DNA from: Platanthera guangdongensis
Lineage: Eukaryota > Streptophyta > Magnoliopsida > Asparagales > Orchidaceae
Length of the DNA stretch: 64,000 bases
Direction of reading: 5' to 3'
Assembly: GCA_039583875.1 (NCBI GenBank)
Contig: CM077160.1
Coordinates: 109,259,530-109,323,529 of the forward strand
The notes beneath the pieces were generated by a model that was given only the letters and a program-made list of their open reading frames with translations, ran no database searches and was not told the DNA's origin. This document shows, piece after piece, positions 33,060 to 42,421 of this stretch (positions are counted from its first letter, which is position 1; each line of letters starts with the position of its first letter). Both the position numbers and the translations under genes were made by a program.

Positions 33060-33568
33060 GTAATTATCAAATATTTGAAACTTTATTATAAAATAAATAA
33101 ATATACATGCATCATTTTTTCACTTGTCATTATCTGTTGTACGCGGGTGAAACGCGCACACACTTACTCATAAGCATGAGTAATATGCACATGAATGTTA
33201 AGTGAGTATGAGTAAACTTAACATTTTTGTGCATATGAATTTCCATTAGGATATACACCGCCTGCCAATATTAAATTGTATGAGCCGTTTAATATTTTCA
33301 AGTGCGCTGACATTAGAGTCCTAATATGCATGACCTGTTAAGTGATATTGACGCTTAATATGACATGTGTATTCATTTATTTATATTCATATCATAAATC
33401 ATTGCACAAATGTGAAGCCAAGAACAACAATAATGATTGTACATTCATGAATTTACTAATTATTTGACATCGCACAAGATCTCATGGTTGCACTTGCATA
33501 TTATTATCCAGAGTTGTGCAAAGAAAATGTTGTAATTATTACATAATTTATGTATCTCACATTATGAA
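33060..33568. other. No gene seen; AT-rich with a 21 bp inverted repeat
   Basis: AT-rich sequence with short echoes (attatcaaatatttt twice near 33036-33075). At 33184-33236, atatgcacatgaatgttaag and its near-complement form a hairpin with a roughly 11-base loop. No coding or LTR feature was identified. Confidence 0.4.
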
Positions 33569-34194
33569 ATGTGTTAGAATCTGCAATTTCTAGTCTCCGA
33601 TATTTGTAATTAGTCCTTCCTGTTTCGCGTGTCTGTCAATCTTATCTGGTCATCTTGTTTCCCGTTCTAGTTAGCTTCTATGTGTCAACGAGAAATGAGA
33701 GTCCCCTTGTAAATTGCTCTGCTGAATTACTTCAGCGTTGTCTTGTACTCTTCCTTCTCTAGATTACATTACTTTTTCAGTACTCAATCATCATTTAGTT
33801 TCTTTTACTCTTTGGTATTCTATCTTCGCTTCGTGCAAAGACCATTTTCGCTATCAAATTCTCGAGTTTTACCTTTCAATTTTGAGCTAATTGAAGCAAT
33901 TCCTGTGCTCCCTGAAGCCAATCTTTTGTATCTGGCCGAACCCGCTAAGTCTGAAAAGTTCTCCTGTGAACTTGAATCTGACCTGCGTCGCAAGTATCTG
34001 TAACTTTTCTCTTGATCATTATAAGTTCCCGCGCTTGTTCTCCTTTCTGTTTCTTTGTATTCATAGTTAACTTCTATGCCTTGAATTGCAAACCTTGTTG
34101 GAATGAATGTCATCTGAATATTCGCCATAAGAGTCCCAATTCAAAGAGCTTCTCAGAAAGTTTCAGGGCAAAACTTTCTAAGTAGTGGAGAATG
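33569..34194 (+). other. LTR-like segment followed by a gypsy element's 3' coding end
   Basis: TGTTAGAATCTGCAATTTCT (about 33570) resembles a copia LTR start with a leader-like sequence after it. Further on, 34128-34194 translates as QNFLSSGECNNPIF and ends in purine-rich agtggagaa directly before TGTAACAACCCGA, a usual pattern at the junction of gypsy pol/PPT and the 3' LTR. No full domain is present. Confidence 0.45.
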
Positions 34195-34275
34195 TAACAA
34201 CCCGATTTTTTAAAATATATAATAATAATAAGAATAAGAAAAGAAAAAGAAAAAAACCTAATCTACCCCCTGATG
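34195..34275 (+). repeat. Start of a gypsy-type LTR, truncated
   Basis: TGTAACAACCCGATTTTTTA begins just after a polypurine-like agtggagaa. An A-rich stretch follows (aataagaaaagaaaaagaaa), and the sequence changes character after ctaatctacccc (about 34271). No LTR end or duplication was found. Confidence 0.5.
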
Positions 34276-36090
34276 CGTTGTAACGACAAGTATACCGGTC
34301 GCACAAGTAATATAAAATGGGATGTCCCCAAGTATCGGTCTCTTCAAGGAACACAGTAAGGAGGGAGTTAATATCGATGAGAACTTGAGATTGAAGTCTT
34401 TTGGTCGGAGTTAACTAAGGGTTTTTTTTGATATTTGCGGAAAAAATAAAGTAAAAGCTAACAACTACTCCTATGCAACGCCGCTATGCGATGCTTCGCC
34501 AGACGGAATGGAAGACTACACGGGCCGCTATGCACCGAATCGCTGGGCGGATGGACGAGTAGGCAAGCGTAAGAACCAGGATTTGAGGGTCGTAAGCACC
34601 TCTTCGCTACGCACGCTTCTAGCAATTGCTAGAACGGCTAGAATGGATGGATGACGGATGGAAATGCGGGCGCAACTCAAGCAACTTAAACGTAAACAAT
34701 ACAAGTTCACATAGACATGAAAATAATAATGTTTACAACTAAGAGCACATCATCAACACAAAAGTTCTAACAGCACATAAACAACAATAAAGGAAGAACA
34801 AGTCAAGATATCGACCGAATCTGAAGGCTCGTCGAGGGATCGCGGAAGGAATCGTCGGGTTGTCAATCCGCGTTCAAGCTCGGTCCTCAACTACGTCCGG
34901 GGTAGAGAAGGGCTGTCACTACCTCCCAATGGACCCGTCTTCTTCGTGTCACGATCCGGAAGAAAGTTGCAAGCTTCCCTTCGCTTGTTAGCTATGGTGT
35001 CGAAGCTTGAAATAGAGCTTAACAAATGAAGGAGAAGGCAGAGAGCAAGCACCGACAAGGTATAGGCTTCACGAGCATGGCCAGAGCTTCTCTCCTTGGT
35101 GGAAGATGAAGGGCGGAGGTGAAACAGAGGAGTTTCGCCCTAAATCGGCGGAGGAATTGTCTGAAATCTGGATTCTTCTTTAATGGCCGAAAATCTGCGT
35201 CTTAAATAGAAAAAGTCAGAAAATTAGTCGCGCACGGTCTGGCGCACGACCGTGCGTGACCCGTGCGATATTCGCGCGCAGATAAGGCTTGAGGAAGAGG
35301 AAGCGTTGACCCGTGCGATTTTACTCGCGCACGGGCAATTCCGCCCGTGCGTGGAGGAATTCCCACGGGTAAACACAGAGCACAAGAATGCAGGAGAAAA
35401 CAGTGGAACCGTGCGTTTTACTCGCGCACGAGCGATGTTGCCCGTGCGTGAAGGAAACACACGATTAACCACAGAGCACTGGAAAGCTAGGCAAAATGCG
35501 CAGGCCGTGCGATTCCTTCTCGCACGGTTTGGCCGAAACCGTGCGGGAACAAATCGCACGGGCCGAAACAGATGTCCCCAGAATTGCTGTGTGAAACGAA
35601 CGATTGAACTGGAACCGTGCGCGACAAAAGCGCACGACCGTGCGTTTTACACAGAATTGAAAATGAAATTCGGGACATCCCAACTACCTGCACAACAATG
35701 AAACCAGGTTGGAGCACAAGCTCCCAGCAGCAAAATACATACAACAACAACAGAAAGAGCAACGGGGAGCACCAGACGCTTACCCCCGATAAAAGAATGC
35801 GCAATTGCACACCCTTGGGCTAAAAACAATGCACTATTGGTGAAGTGAAGCCATAAACAAAAATATAACTTTTCCAATTGAAAAAGTAGTGCACATGCAA
35901 GAAAATAAGCCCAGATGAGTCCGAAAAACCTTATATAAATCAGACTCATCCCCCCTAACCCGAGAGCCAGCCTCCCCCGATAAAAATAAGTCCCGGTCCA
36001 GGGTTTTCCCACAAGCCGCTGCTCCCGCTCTTCCCGACCCCGTCTTTCCCCCTGTCTCCCGCAAATGCACTCTGACTTTTGTCGAGACGG
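34276..36090 (-). other. Gypsy-like non-coding region with CGTGC-rich tract
   Basis: No coding domain is supported. 'cgacaagtataccggtcgcacaagtaatataaa' style sequence near 34280 recalls non-coding parts of Athila/Tat gypsy elements; this is from memory and tentative. At 35220-35650, cgcacgg, gcacgaccgtgcg and cccgtgcg phrases recur in both orientations. Open frames of 100-150 codons there, on both strands, are by-products of the repeats. Confidence 0.4.
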
Positions 36091-36099
36091 GTCGTGATA

Positions 36100-36720
36100 G
36101 AGACCGTTCTGTTTTTGTTGGAGCTAAAGATCTCACATAAAAATGTAAATTTGAGAATTCGGCCTCATATTGGAGTGCTGTGCGATTTCCCTGCACTAGG
36201 CATAAAATTCTTTCTTGTAATAACCCTTTCTTGGATGCGTGTACAAACCAATTAGTGAATTCGTGTACAAATTCCTTCTAGGAAATACTAGCTATTCCTT
36301 TGGTGGCAAATTTTCCCTGCATTACCGCATCCCACATCGTTTGGCTTCTCCCTCCAGTAAGAACGTAACTAAGTCAACTTTTCTATCCTCTGAGCAATGC
36401 TTAACTCAAAAGATAGTTTCTACTCTCAGTATCTAGTCTTTAGTGTCTATTGGAGTTAAGCCTCCTCTAAAGGTGGGGGATTTAACTCCAGAAGTTGCTT
36501 AAGATCGATGTCTACCTGGCGTTGCGTTGGTTGCTTCAGAGGGTCGGCATGAGGTACTGATGTGGGATTATCCCTTGCTAGCTAAATTGCTTCTGCCATT
36601 GCTCGAGCAATATCAGTTACTTGATGGTATATTCTTTGGCCTGTCTCATTTTCAGCGGATATCGTTGGTTCATCACGAGCCTTCCGACTAGAATACTCAT
36701 GTTCATGAGGGTAGTAGATA
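36100..36720 (-). pseudogene. Ty3/gypsy gag remnant
   Basis: Minus-strand frames give 'ARAMAEAI', 'KQLLELNPPPLEEA' (like the LKLNPPTFDG start of gypsy gag), a degraded middle, then 'GNRTALQYEAEFSNLHFYV' (about 36190-36135), matching the QGNRTVAEYEAEFSRL motif of the retrotransposon gag domain. Stops and frameshifts break it. It is separate from the chromovirus pol at 37090-39950, because on this strand gag would have to precede pol. Confidence 0.6.
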
Positions 36721-36724
36721 ATTA

Positions 36725-37089
36725 ACTTTCAATAGGACATGCAAAGTAAGATATGCAAGAGTTTATATTATGTACATTTTACAATACTCATTGTGACACT
36801 ACACTCCTAGATGTTTGGGTACGATCCCTGGGAGGAGGCAGGGAGTTTGGTCGGCTATGAGAAAAGTAGAACGGGAGAGAGGGGAGAGACAGAGAAAGAG
36901 AGAAGATAATTAGGGTTAGAGAGGAGAGGAGGGAAAAACACAATTTCATCCAAGATACCAAAAACGGGTACAAGCGCTACCCCTTATAGTAGCGGGGTGC
37001 GAACAACGACGTGAATAATCCGCCCAAAAATTAAATGCTGAAAGGAAATACAATTACTGAAGTTAAAAATATAAATGCTAAAATAATGA
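36725..37089 (-). other. Probable LTR piece downstream of the chromovirus
   Basis: It follows the chromodomain on the minus strand. It contains a TATA-like ctataaggggtagcgc (minus strand, about 36985) and a purine-rich leader (gagagaggggagagacagag). Exact LTR ends and duplications could not be fixed; candidate ends near 36792 and 37056 did not give matching flanks. Confidence 0.4.
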
Positions 37090-37524
37090 TATGATAATGG
37101 CTAGGACGCGATCTGCTCCGTGGGTTGGGTGGGGTTGTCCGGAATACGCGCCCATCGCGTATAAACTCGCCATGGGGGCTCGACATCGTGCAACTCCGTA
37201 ACAATGCCACCGTTTGGGAAATGTGACTTGTCCTCAAGGCAGTAGTCGACGAACTTGCAGCGGAAGTCATCGCGGGGTTGCCACGTCGCGTGCGAGTGGG
37301 GTCGGCCGGTCCATTCCACGAGGACCTCCTCCGATGTACGGTCCCCTGGGGTGCAACATCTCTGATCGAGGCGGGGTAGTAGGATGCCTCTCCTGCGAGG
37401 TCGAGGTCGTGCGAAATGTGATTTGTGGAGGTGTGCTTGCCCACCACGCGTCGTAGCTGTGAGACGCGGAAGATAAGATTAATGCTGCCCCCGATTGAAA
37501 GACGAAGGCGGTAAGCGACCACCC
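37090..37524 (-). pseudogene. Chromovirus integrase tail and chromodomain
   Basis: 'VAYRLRL...FRVSQLRRVVG' is the end of the integrase C-terminal module. The chromodomain then reads EWTGRPHSHATWQPRDDF and 'CLEDKSHFPNGGIV' (about 37320-37200), matching the VxWKGxxxxEATWE pattern, with the aromatic residues W...W and the ATW core kept. A frameshift separates the two parts. It identifies the element as a chromovirus. Confidence 0.75.
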
Positions 37525-38659
37525 CTATGCGAGGACCTCAAAGGGCCCGAAGAAACGAGGTGCCAGTTTCAGACAAGGTCGGCGGGTCACCGAAAGCTGC
37601 TGGTAGGGGTGGAGTTTGGCGGAAACCTTCTCTCCTACCTCGAAGGAGAGGTCCCGACGTTTCCTGTTGGCAAAGGAAACCATTTTCTGTTGTGTCCGAC
37701 GTAAGTGGTGATTCAAATGATCCAGAATGGTGTCCCTGTCACGGAGAGCGGCGGCCAAACTCTCCACCTGACACTCCTCTGGAAGATGACAGACAATAGA
37801 CGGAGGAGGGCGGCCGTAAACGACCTCGAACGGTGTAGTGCCGGCCGCCTGGTGGTAGGCGGTATTGTAAGAGTATTCGGCCCACCCGAGCCACTTGGCC
37901 CAACTGCGAGGCTGCTCCCCCATGAAGCAACGAAGGTACGTCTCCAGACATCGGTTGAGGACCTCCACCTGACCGTCTGTCTGCGGATGCTATGTCGTGC
38001 TCATGCAGAGACGGATGCCCTTTATGCGGAACATCATGGTCCAAAAAGTACTCCGAAAGAGCGGATGACAATCAGTTACGATCGACCGAGGAAATTCGTG
38101 GAGTCCCACGACCCTCTGGATGAAGCTGCCAATTACTGTGGCTGCAGTGTATTGGTGGCGGAGAGGAATGAAATGAGCATACTTTGAGAGCCGGTCCACC
38201 ACGACCAGGATGCAGTTGTGTCCCTGTTATCAGGGCAGTTGTGTGATGAAATCCATGGCGATGTTGTCCCAAATGCAGTCGGGGATCAGGAGGGGCAGAA
38301 GTAGGCCACCCAGAAATATGGCCTCGTACTTGGCCTTCTGGCAGGTGAGGTAGGCGACCACGAAGGCCTTGACCCGTCGGAACATGTGAGGTCAATAGAG
38401 TGAGGCGGCCAGCCGTCGGTATGTCCGGTAAGCACCGATGTGTCCCCCCCATAGGTGAAGCATGGAACTCAGCCAACAATAGAGGAATGCTCTTGGAGGA
38501 GGGGACGAGTACGAGGCGACCCTTGAAGAGAAGGCGCCCGTCAACCAATGAGTAAGGTGGTTGGGCCGTGGCATCCGTGAGGAGTGCCATTCGTATCCCG
38601 TTGAGTGCTAGGTCGCCTTCTACTTCCCGTTGGAGTGGATCCACATCCTCCCAAACCAC
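37525..38659 (-). pseudogene. Chromovirus integrase
   Basis: Pieces in order: 'LLAEFHASPMGGTHRCL' (zinc finger His residues, about 38480-38430), a degraded second Cys pair, 'VDRLSKYAHFIPLRHQYTA' (first Asp block, about 38200-38150), 'RSIVTDCHPLFRSTFW' (second Asp, Arg-to-Cys change in the usual DRD), then 'LETYLRCFMGEQPRSWAKWLGWAEYSYNTAYH' style core end and 'TTPFEVVYGRPPPSI' with the C-terminal 'FEVGEKVSAKLHPYQQLSV'. Two frameshifts are visible. Confidence 0.8.
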
Positions 38660-39189
38660 GCGGGAGATGACTGCGATTATGGAGTTGCGCGAGAGGGCGT
38701 CGACTGCTCAATTCATCTTCCCTGGCAGGAACTCGATGCTGAAGTCGTAGTCTAGTAGCTTGGCCACCCACACTTATTGAGCGGGCGTAGCAATCTTCTG
38801 CTGTAGAAGGTAGCGGAGGCTGTGGTGGTCGGTGCGGACCACAAACCATCGGCCCAGGAGGTAAAGTCTCCAATGTTGAACGGCGAGGAAGAGGCCCATG
38901 AGCTCATTCTTGTAAGCGGAGTGGCTGCGGATCGTGTCCGAAAAGGCGCAACTGAAATATGCCACAGGGCCGCCGACCTGCATCAACATGACTCCCACAC
39001 CGACGCCCAACGTGTCGCACTCCACGAGGAAGCGCTGGGTGAAATCCGACATGGCTAACACCGGGGCACGGACTAAGGCCTGCTGTAGAGTGGTAAAAGC
39101 AGCGGAGGCCGCTGCTGACCACTCGAAGGGGCCTTCGACAGACTTCTTCAGAAGCTGGGCGAGGGTTGGGCCAACGTGCTGTACCCCTG
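38660..39189 (-). pseudogene. Chromovirus RNase H
   Basis: Contains 'FEWSAAASAAFTTLQQALV', 'LVECDTLGVGVGVMLMQ' (DASGVGIGAVL equivalent with the catalytic Asp kept but Ser lost), 'VAYFSCAF', 'YKNELMGLFLAVQHWRLYLLGR' (catalytic Glu) and 'VRTDHHSLRYLLQQKI' (Asp). Frames break after about 38770, where the RNase H end reads on in shifted frames. Confidence 0.8.
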
Positions 39190-39945
39190 AGTGAACCAAC
39201 GGTAGTACCCTGTCAGTTCCAATAATCAACGAACACCGCGGAGAGATGATGGTGTCAGCCACTAGAGTACCGCCTCGATCTTGTCGCTGTCCATGACGAC
39301 TCCCACAACGGAGATAGTGTGTCCTAGATAGCACACTTCTGGGGCCCCAAAGGAATACTTTGTTGGGTGGAGCTTTAGGTGGTGGCGTTGTAGAGTGGTC
39401 AATGTATGACAAACGTGTTGGAGGTGCTCCTACCAAGAAGAACTATAGACCAAAATATCATAAAAAAACAAGTACGTGCTGACGAAGTACCGGTCAAAAA
39501 ATGCCGTTCATCGTGTCCTGAAAAGCAGCCGGTGCTTTGGTCAGGCCGAAAGGCATAATCAAGAACTCATAGTGGTCGTCATGGGTTCGGAAAGCCGTCT
39601 TGGCGACGTCGGTCGGCCGAACGCGAATCTGGTGGTAGCCGGCATGGAGGTCCAGCTTGGTGAAGACGGTCGCGCCGTGGAGCTCATCCATAAGCTCCTG
39701 AATCAGTAGAATCGGGTACTTGTCTGGGACGGTGGCTTTGTTGAGCTCCCGATAGTACACGCAGAAACGCCTACTGCCATCTTTTTTCCTGACCAAAAGG
39801 ACCGGGCTGGAAAAGGGGCTGGCACTGGGACGAATGAGGCCCCCCATCAACATGTCACGTACCAGCTTCTCGATCTCATCCTTTTGCACGTTCTCTTAGC
39901 GGTATGGTCAGACCGACGGACCGAGACTGCTGACACGTCAGGCTG
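39190..39945 (-). pseudogene. Chromovirus reverse transcriptase
   Basis: Open piece 39889-39494 carries '[23 protein letters not shown]', '[15 protein letters not shown]', '[15 protein letters not shown]' (first catalytic Asp), '[20 protein letters not shown]' and '[10 protein letters not shown]'. The YVDD box region (about 39475-39440) is broken by a frameshift. 'HLKLHPTKY'-type residues follow at about 39370 in another frame. Confidence 0.8.
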
Positions 39946-39950
39946 AAGAG

Positions 39951-40760
39951 TATTAAGTGCTAAACAACAATTTTAATATGCCACAAATCAGTATTGAAAG
40001 GAAAGTACAAAAAGGAAGTTTATTCTGCCACAAATTTTAATATGCCACAAATTTCGTGGTGATCGCTGTACCACTCACTTCACTTGCATCCTTTGTGTCA
40101 ATCTATTTGATCTTGCCCATTTGCACTCAAATTTTCTTCAATTTTAGCACCTACAATTTTTTCTCGTAAACTTTGTTTGTTTTTTGTTATTCCTACTTTA
40201 TTTTTCTTTGGTGGTTAGATTGGTAAAATTTTAATTCGGCTAAGTTATGATGGTGTATTGTAGACTTGTGCAGTGTTTTAATCGTGCGCATGCATTCTAG
40301 AATAGAATATGCTTTCAATTATTTCTCTTTGCATAAATCGTTTTAGCTCGTTTTACATCGTATTCGTGTGTAATTGTCACTTCTAATTAGAATGCAGTTG
40401 CGTCCAATGATTAGTGTATGATGTGTCGTGTGTAGCGAGCTGCTAGAGAGATATTATTTGAGCGTGATGAAAAAAATTTCTTTCTCGATGCGTAGAACTT
40501 GCCACTAGCGATCCTCGAAGCATGTGCATAGGTCGTTTCAATTTCATGAAAATGATTTAGGTTTTTTTTTGGATAGTTTGAGTCGTTGCATCCTTGCCTA
40601 CTTTCTCTACCATTGCATGCCAAATTGAGCTTTTCACCATTTCTTCGATCAACCTCCGCTGAAATTCCCGACTAACAACAACCAAGTTCTTGCAGCCTCC
40701 CATCTAATGTTCCCGATCTTCCTGAACTTTATAGTCCCATGAGCAGTTTGTAGCTTCGGC
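39951..40760 (-). other. No clear gene; low end may be LINE sequence
   Basis: About 800 bp without a recognised domain. Because B2 (40766-57804) split its target here, the last few hundred bases are the continuation of the LINE fragment at 57810-58615 (minus strand), but I could not recognise LINE motifs with confidence. 'atatgccacaaat' occurs twice near 39977 and 40037. Confidence 0.4.
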
Positions 40761-40765
40761 AAGGC

Positions 40766-42270
40766 TGAAAGTGGAGGATAAGATCTATCTTAACTCTAGA
40801 GGGGGGGGGTGAATAAAGTATATTAAAATAATTTTCAAGTTAAAAACTATTTGCAGTGGAAGACTTAATTTGAGTATAGATGTAAGGTGCTTGCAGTAAC
40901 TAAAAGAAAATGAATGCAAGAAATAAAACAACACAGCACACAACAAAGCACAAAGAAGCAACCAGAGGACACAAGGAGCTATAGTGGTTCCCCAATCAAT
41001 CTGGGTACATCCACTCTTCTACCACCCTAGGTAGGAATCCACTGCAGGATGAGTTAATCAGGTGTCCTGGACACCAATGAGCTTTTGATAAGATACTTAA
41101 AAACTAAAACAGATTTTTTGATCAGGTGTCTTGCCACCACTGAGTTTTGACAAGGTCTCAGAAACCAACACAAACTTTTGAAGGGAGTTTGATAAACCAT
41201 TTACAGCAGAGAGAGAGAGGTGAGATGATCTTCTCTGTCAACAATCAGAGAGAAGATAGTGGATGTTGTCAAAGCTCCCCCTGAGATCTTGAGTTGTTCA
41301 GAAAGTGAAGCTTTGCAATAGGGTGATAGGACTTCAGAAGATTTGATCTCCAGCAAAAGATGATTCCAGCAGCAGCTGAAATGTCTGGTGTCTGGAGTCT
41401 TGAATGATAAGACTTTTGAACACTTGAGTCAAAAGGGATCTAGAAATTTCTGTATGTTGATCTCCTTCAGTGGTGTGTGTTCTCAGAGAATTCTGTCTGT
41501 GTGTGTCTGTACTTTTTGTATGAAACTGTTGTTATATTTTTTGGAAGAAGCAGAATGAATAATCTTTTATTCCTTAAATCTGAATAGAATAATTCTCTGT
41601 CCAAGATAGCCGTTAGCCTGTCATAAATGACTTCCTTAAATGCACTTTGTCTTCTGGAGGAAAGTCCAATAAAACATTCCTTTAAAATTCCCTTGAAACT
41701 TGCTCCAGATTAATTTAAACGGCTACAAGATCCTTGAAATAAATGCTGGGAATAATTTCATAACTGTCTGAATTTGAATCTTGAAAAACGCCGATCTCTC
41801 CAGAAAAAACGTCGACCTGAGCTCAACTATCGTTGAACTGAGCTCAGCGACTGGACTTAGACTGAAGCAGAAATCGTCGATCTGAGCTCAACTATCGTCG
41901 AACTGAGCTCAAAGATAGGGAAACAAACTAGAGACAGGAACGTCGATCTGAGCTCGAAGATCGTCGAACGGAGTTCGACGACTCGTTGATGTGAGCTCAG
42001 AGATCGTCGAATGGAGTTCGACGATTCGTCGAATTTAGCTCAGAGATCGTCGAATGGAGTTCGACGATTCGTCGACCTGAGCTCGACGAAATGACTTAGT
42101 CTCCTGAACTGAAATATCTGGTCTTGAGGGTCTTGAGGGCAGCTTTCAAACCTAAATACTAACCCTTAGACTCAATCTAATTGACCTTTAGATCTATACA
42201 AGAAGGTCAAAACAAATTTCCTAAAGGACATAGTGATTCTTGCCCAAATCAGTAATAGAGTGTTCCAACA
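40766..42270 (-). repeat. B2 3' LTR (1505 bp)
   Basis: Plus-strand ends are TGAAAGTGGAGGATAAG and GTGTTCCAACA. It is the partner of 56307-57804, with clear but modest divergence, including a repeat-length difference in the palindrome zone (41790-42090) and fewer GA repeats near 41208. The zone holds units such as gatcgtcgaatggagttcga followed by cgattcgtcgaa, about 43 bp apart. Confidence 0.9.
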
Positions 42271-42283
42271 ATCTCCCCTTATT
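42271..42283 (-). other. B2 polypurine tract
   Basis: On the element strand AAGGGGAGAT precedes the LTR start TGTTGGAACA; the B1 equivalent is AATAGGGGGAGAT. Confidence 0.7.
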
Positions 42284-42421
42284 TGGGTTAGGATTACTAT
42301 TTACATGACATAGGAAAAATAAAAACATACAATGCAGATATATAAAAACAAAAACAACATTGCAGAAACACAGATATAATCACAGATAGTCAAAAATAGG
42401 TATTACTGTCAGATTACAGAA

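Larger units (their letters stand above)
37090..39950 (-). mobile_element. Ty3/gypsy chromovirus pol fragment, 5' truncated
   Basis: On the minus strand the order is RT, RNase H, integrase, chromodomain, which is diagnostic of chromoviruses. The fragment starts in RT at about 39945 (degraded '[19 protein letters not shown]') with gag and protease missing. GC content is well above the neighbouring AT-rich blocks. Frameshifts and stops divide it into five open pieces. In live chromoviruses the chromodomain steers integration to marked heterochromatin. Confidence 0.8.

Noticed and set aside
35224..35823. Overlapping frames of 100-150 codons on both strands
   Set aside because: They coincide with CGTGC-rich repeats and mirror each other; no domain is recognisable.
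36792..37056. Exact LTR of the chromovirus
   Set aside because: The candidate ends have TG/CA but flanking 5-mers differ (ctcat versus attac), so no boundary is claimed.
37525..39960. Plus-strand frames across the chromovirus (for example 37705-38187)
   Set aside because: Antisense to clear gypsy integrase and RT on the minus strand, with no features of their own.
41790..42090. CRISPR-like spaced repeats in the B LTRs
   Set aside because: Units are palindromic and of irregular spacing, the 'spacers' are themselves variants of the unit, and the context is a plant LTR retrotransposon.
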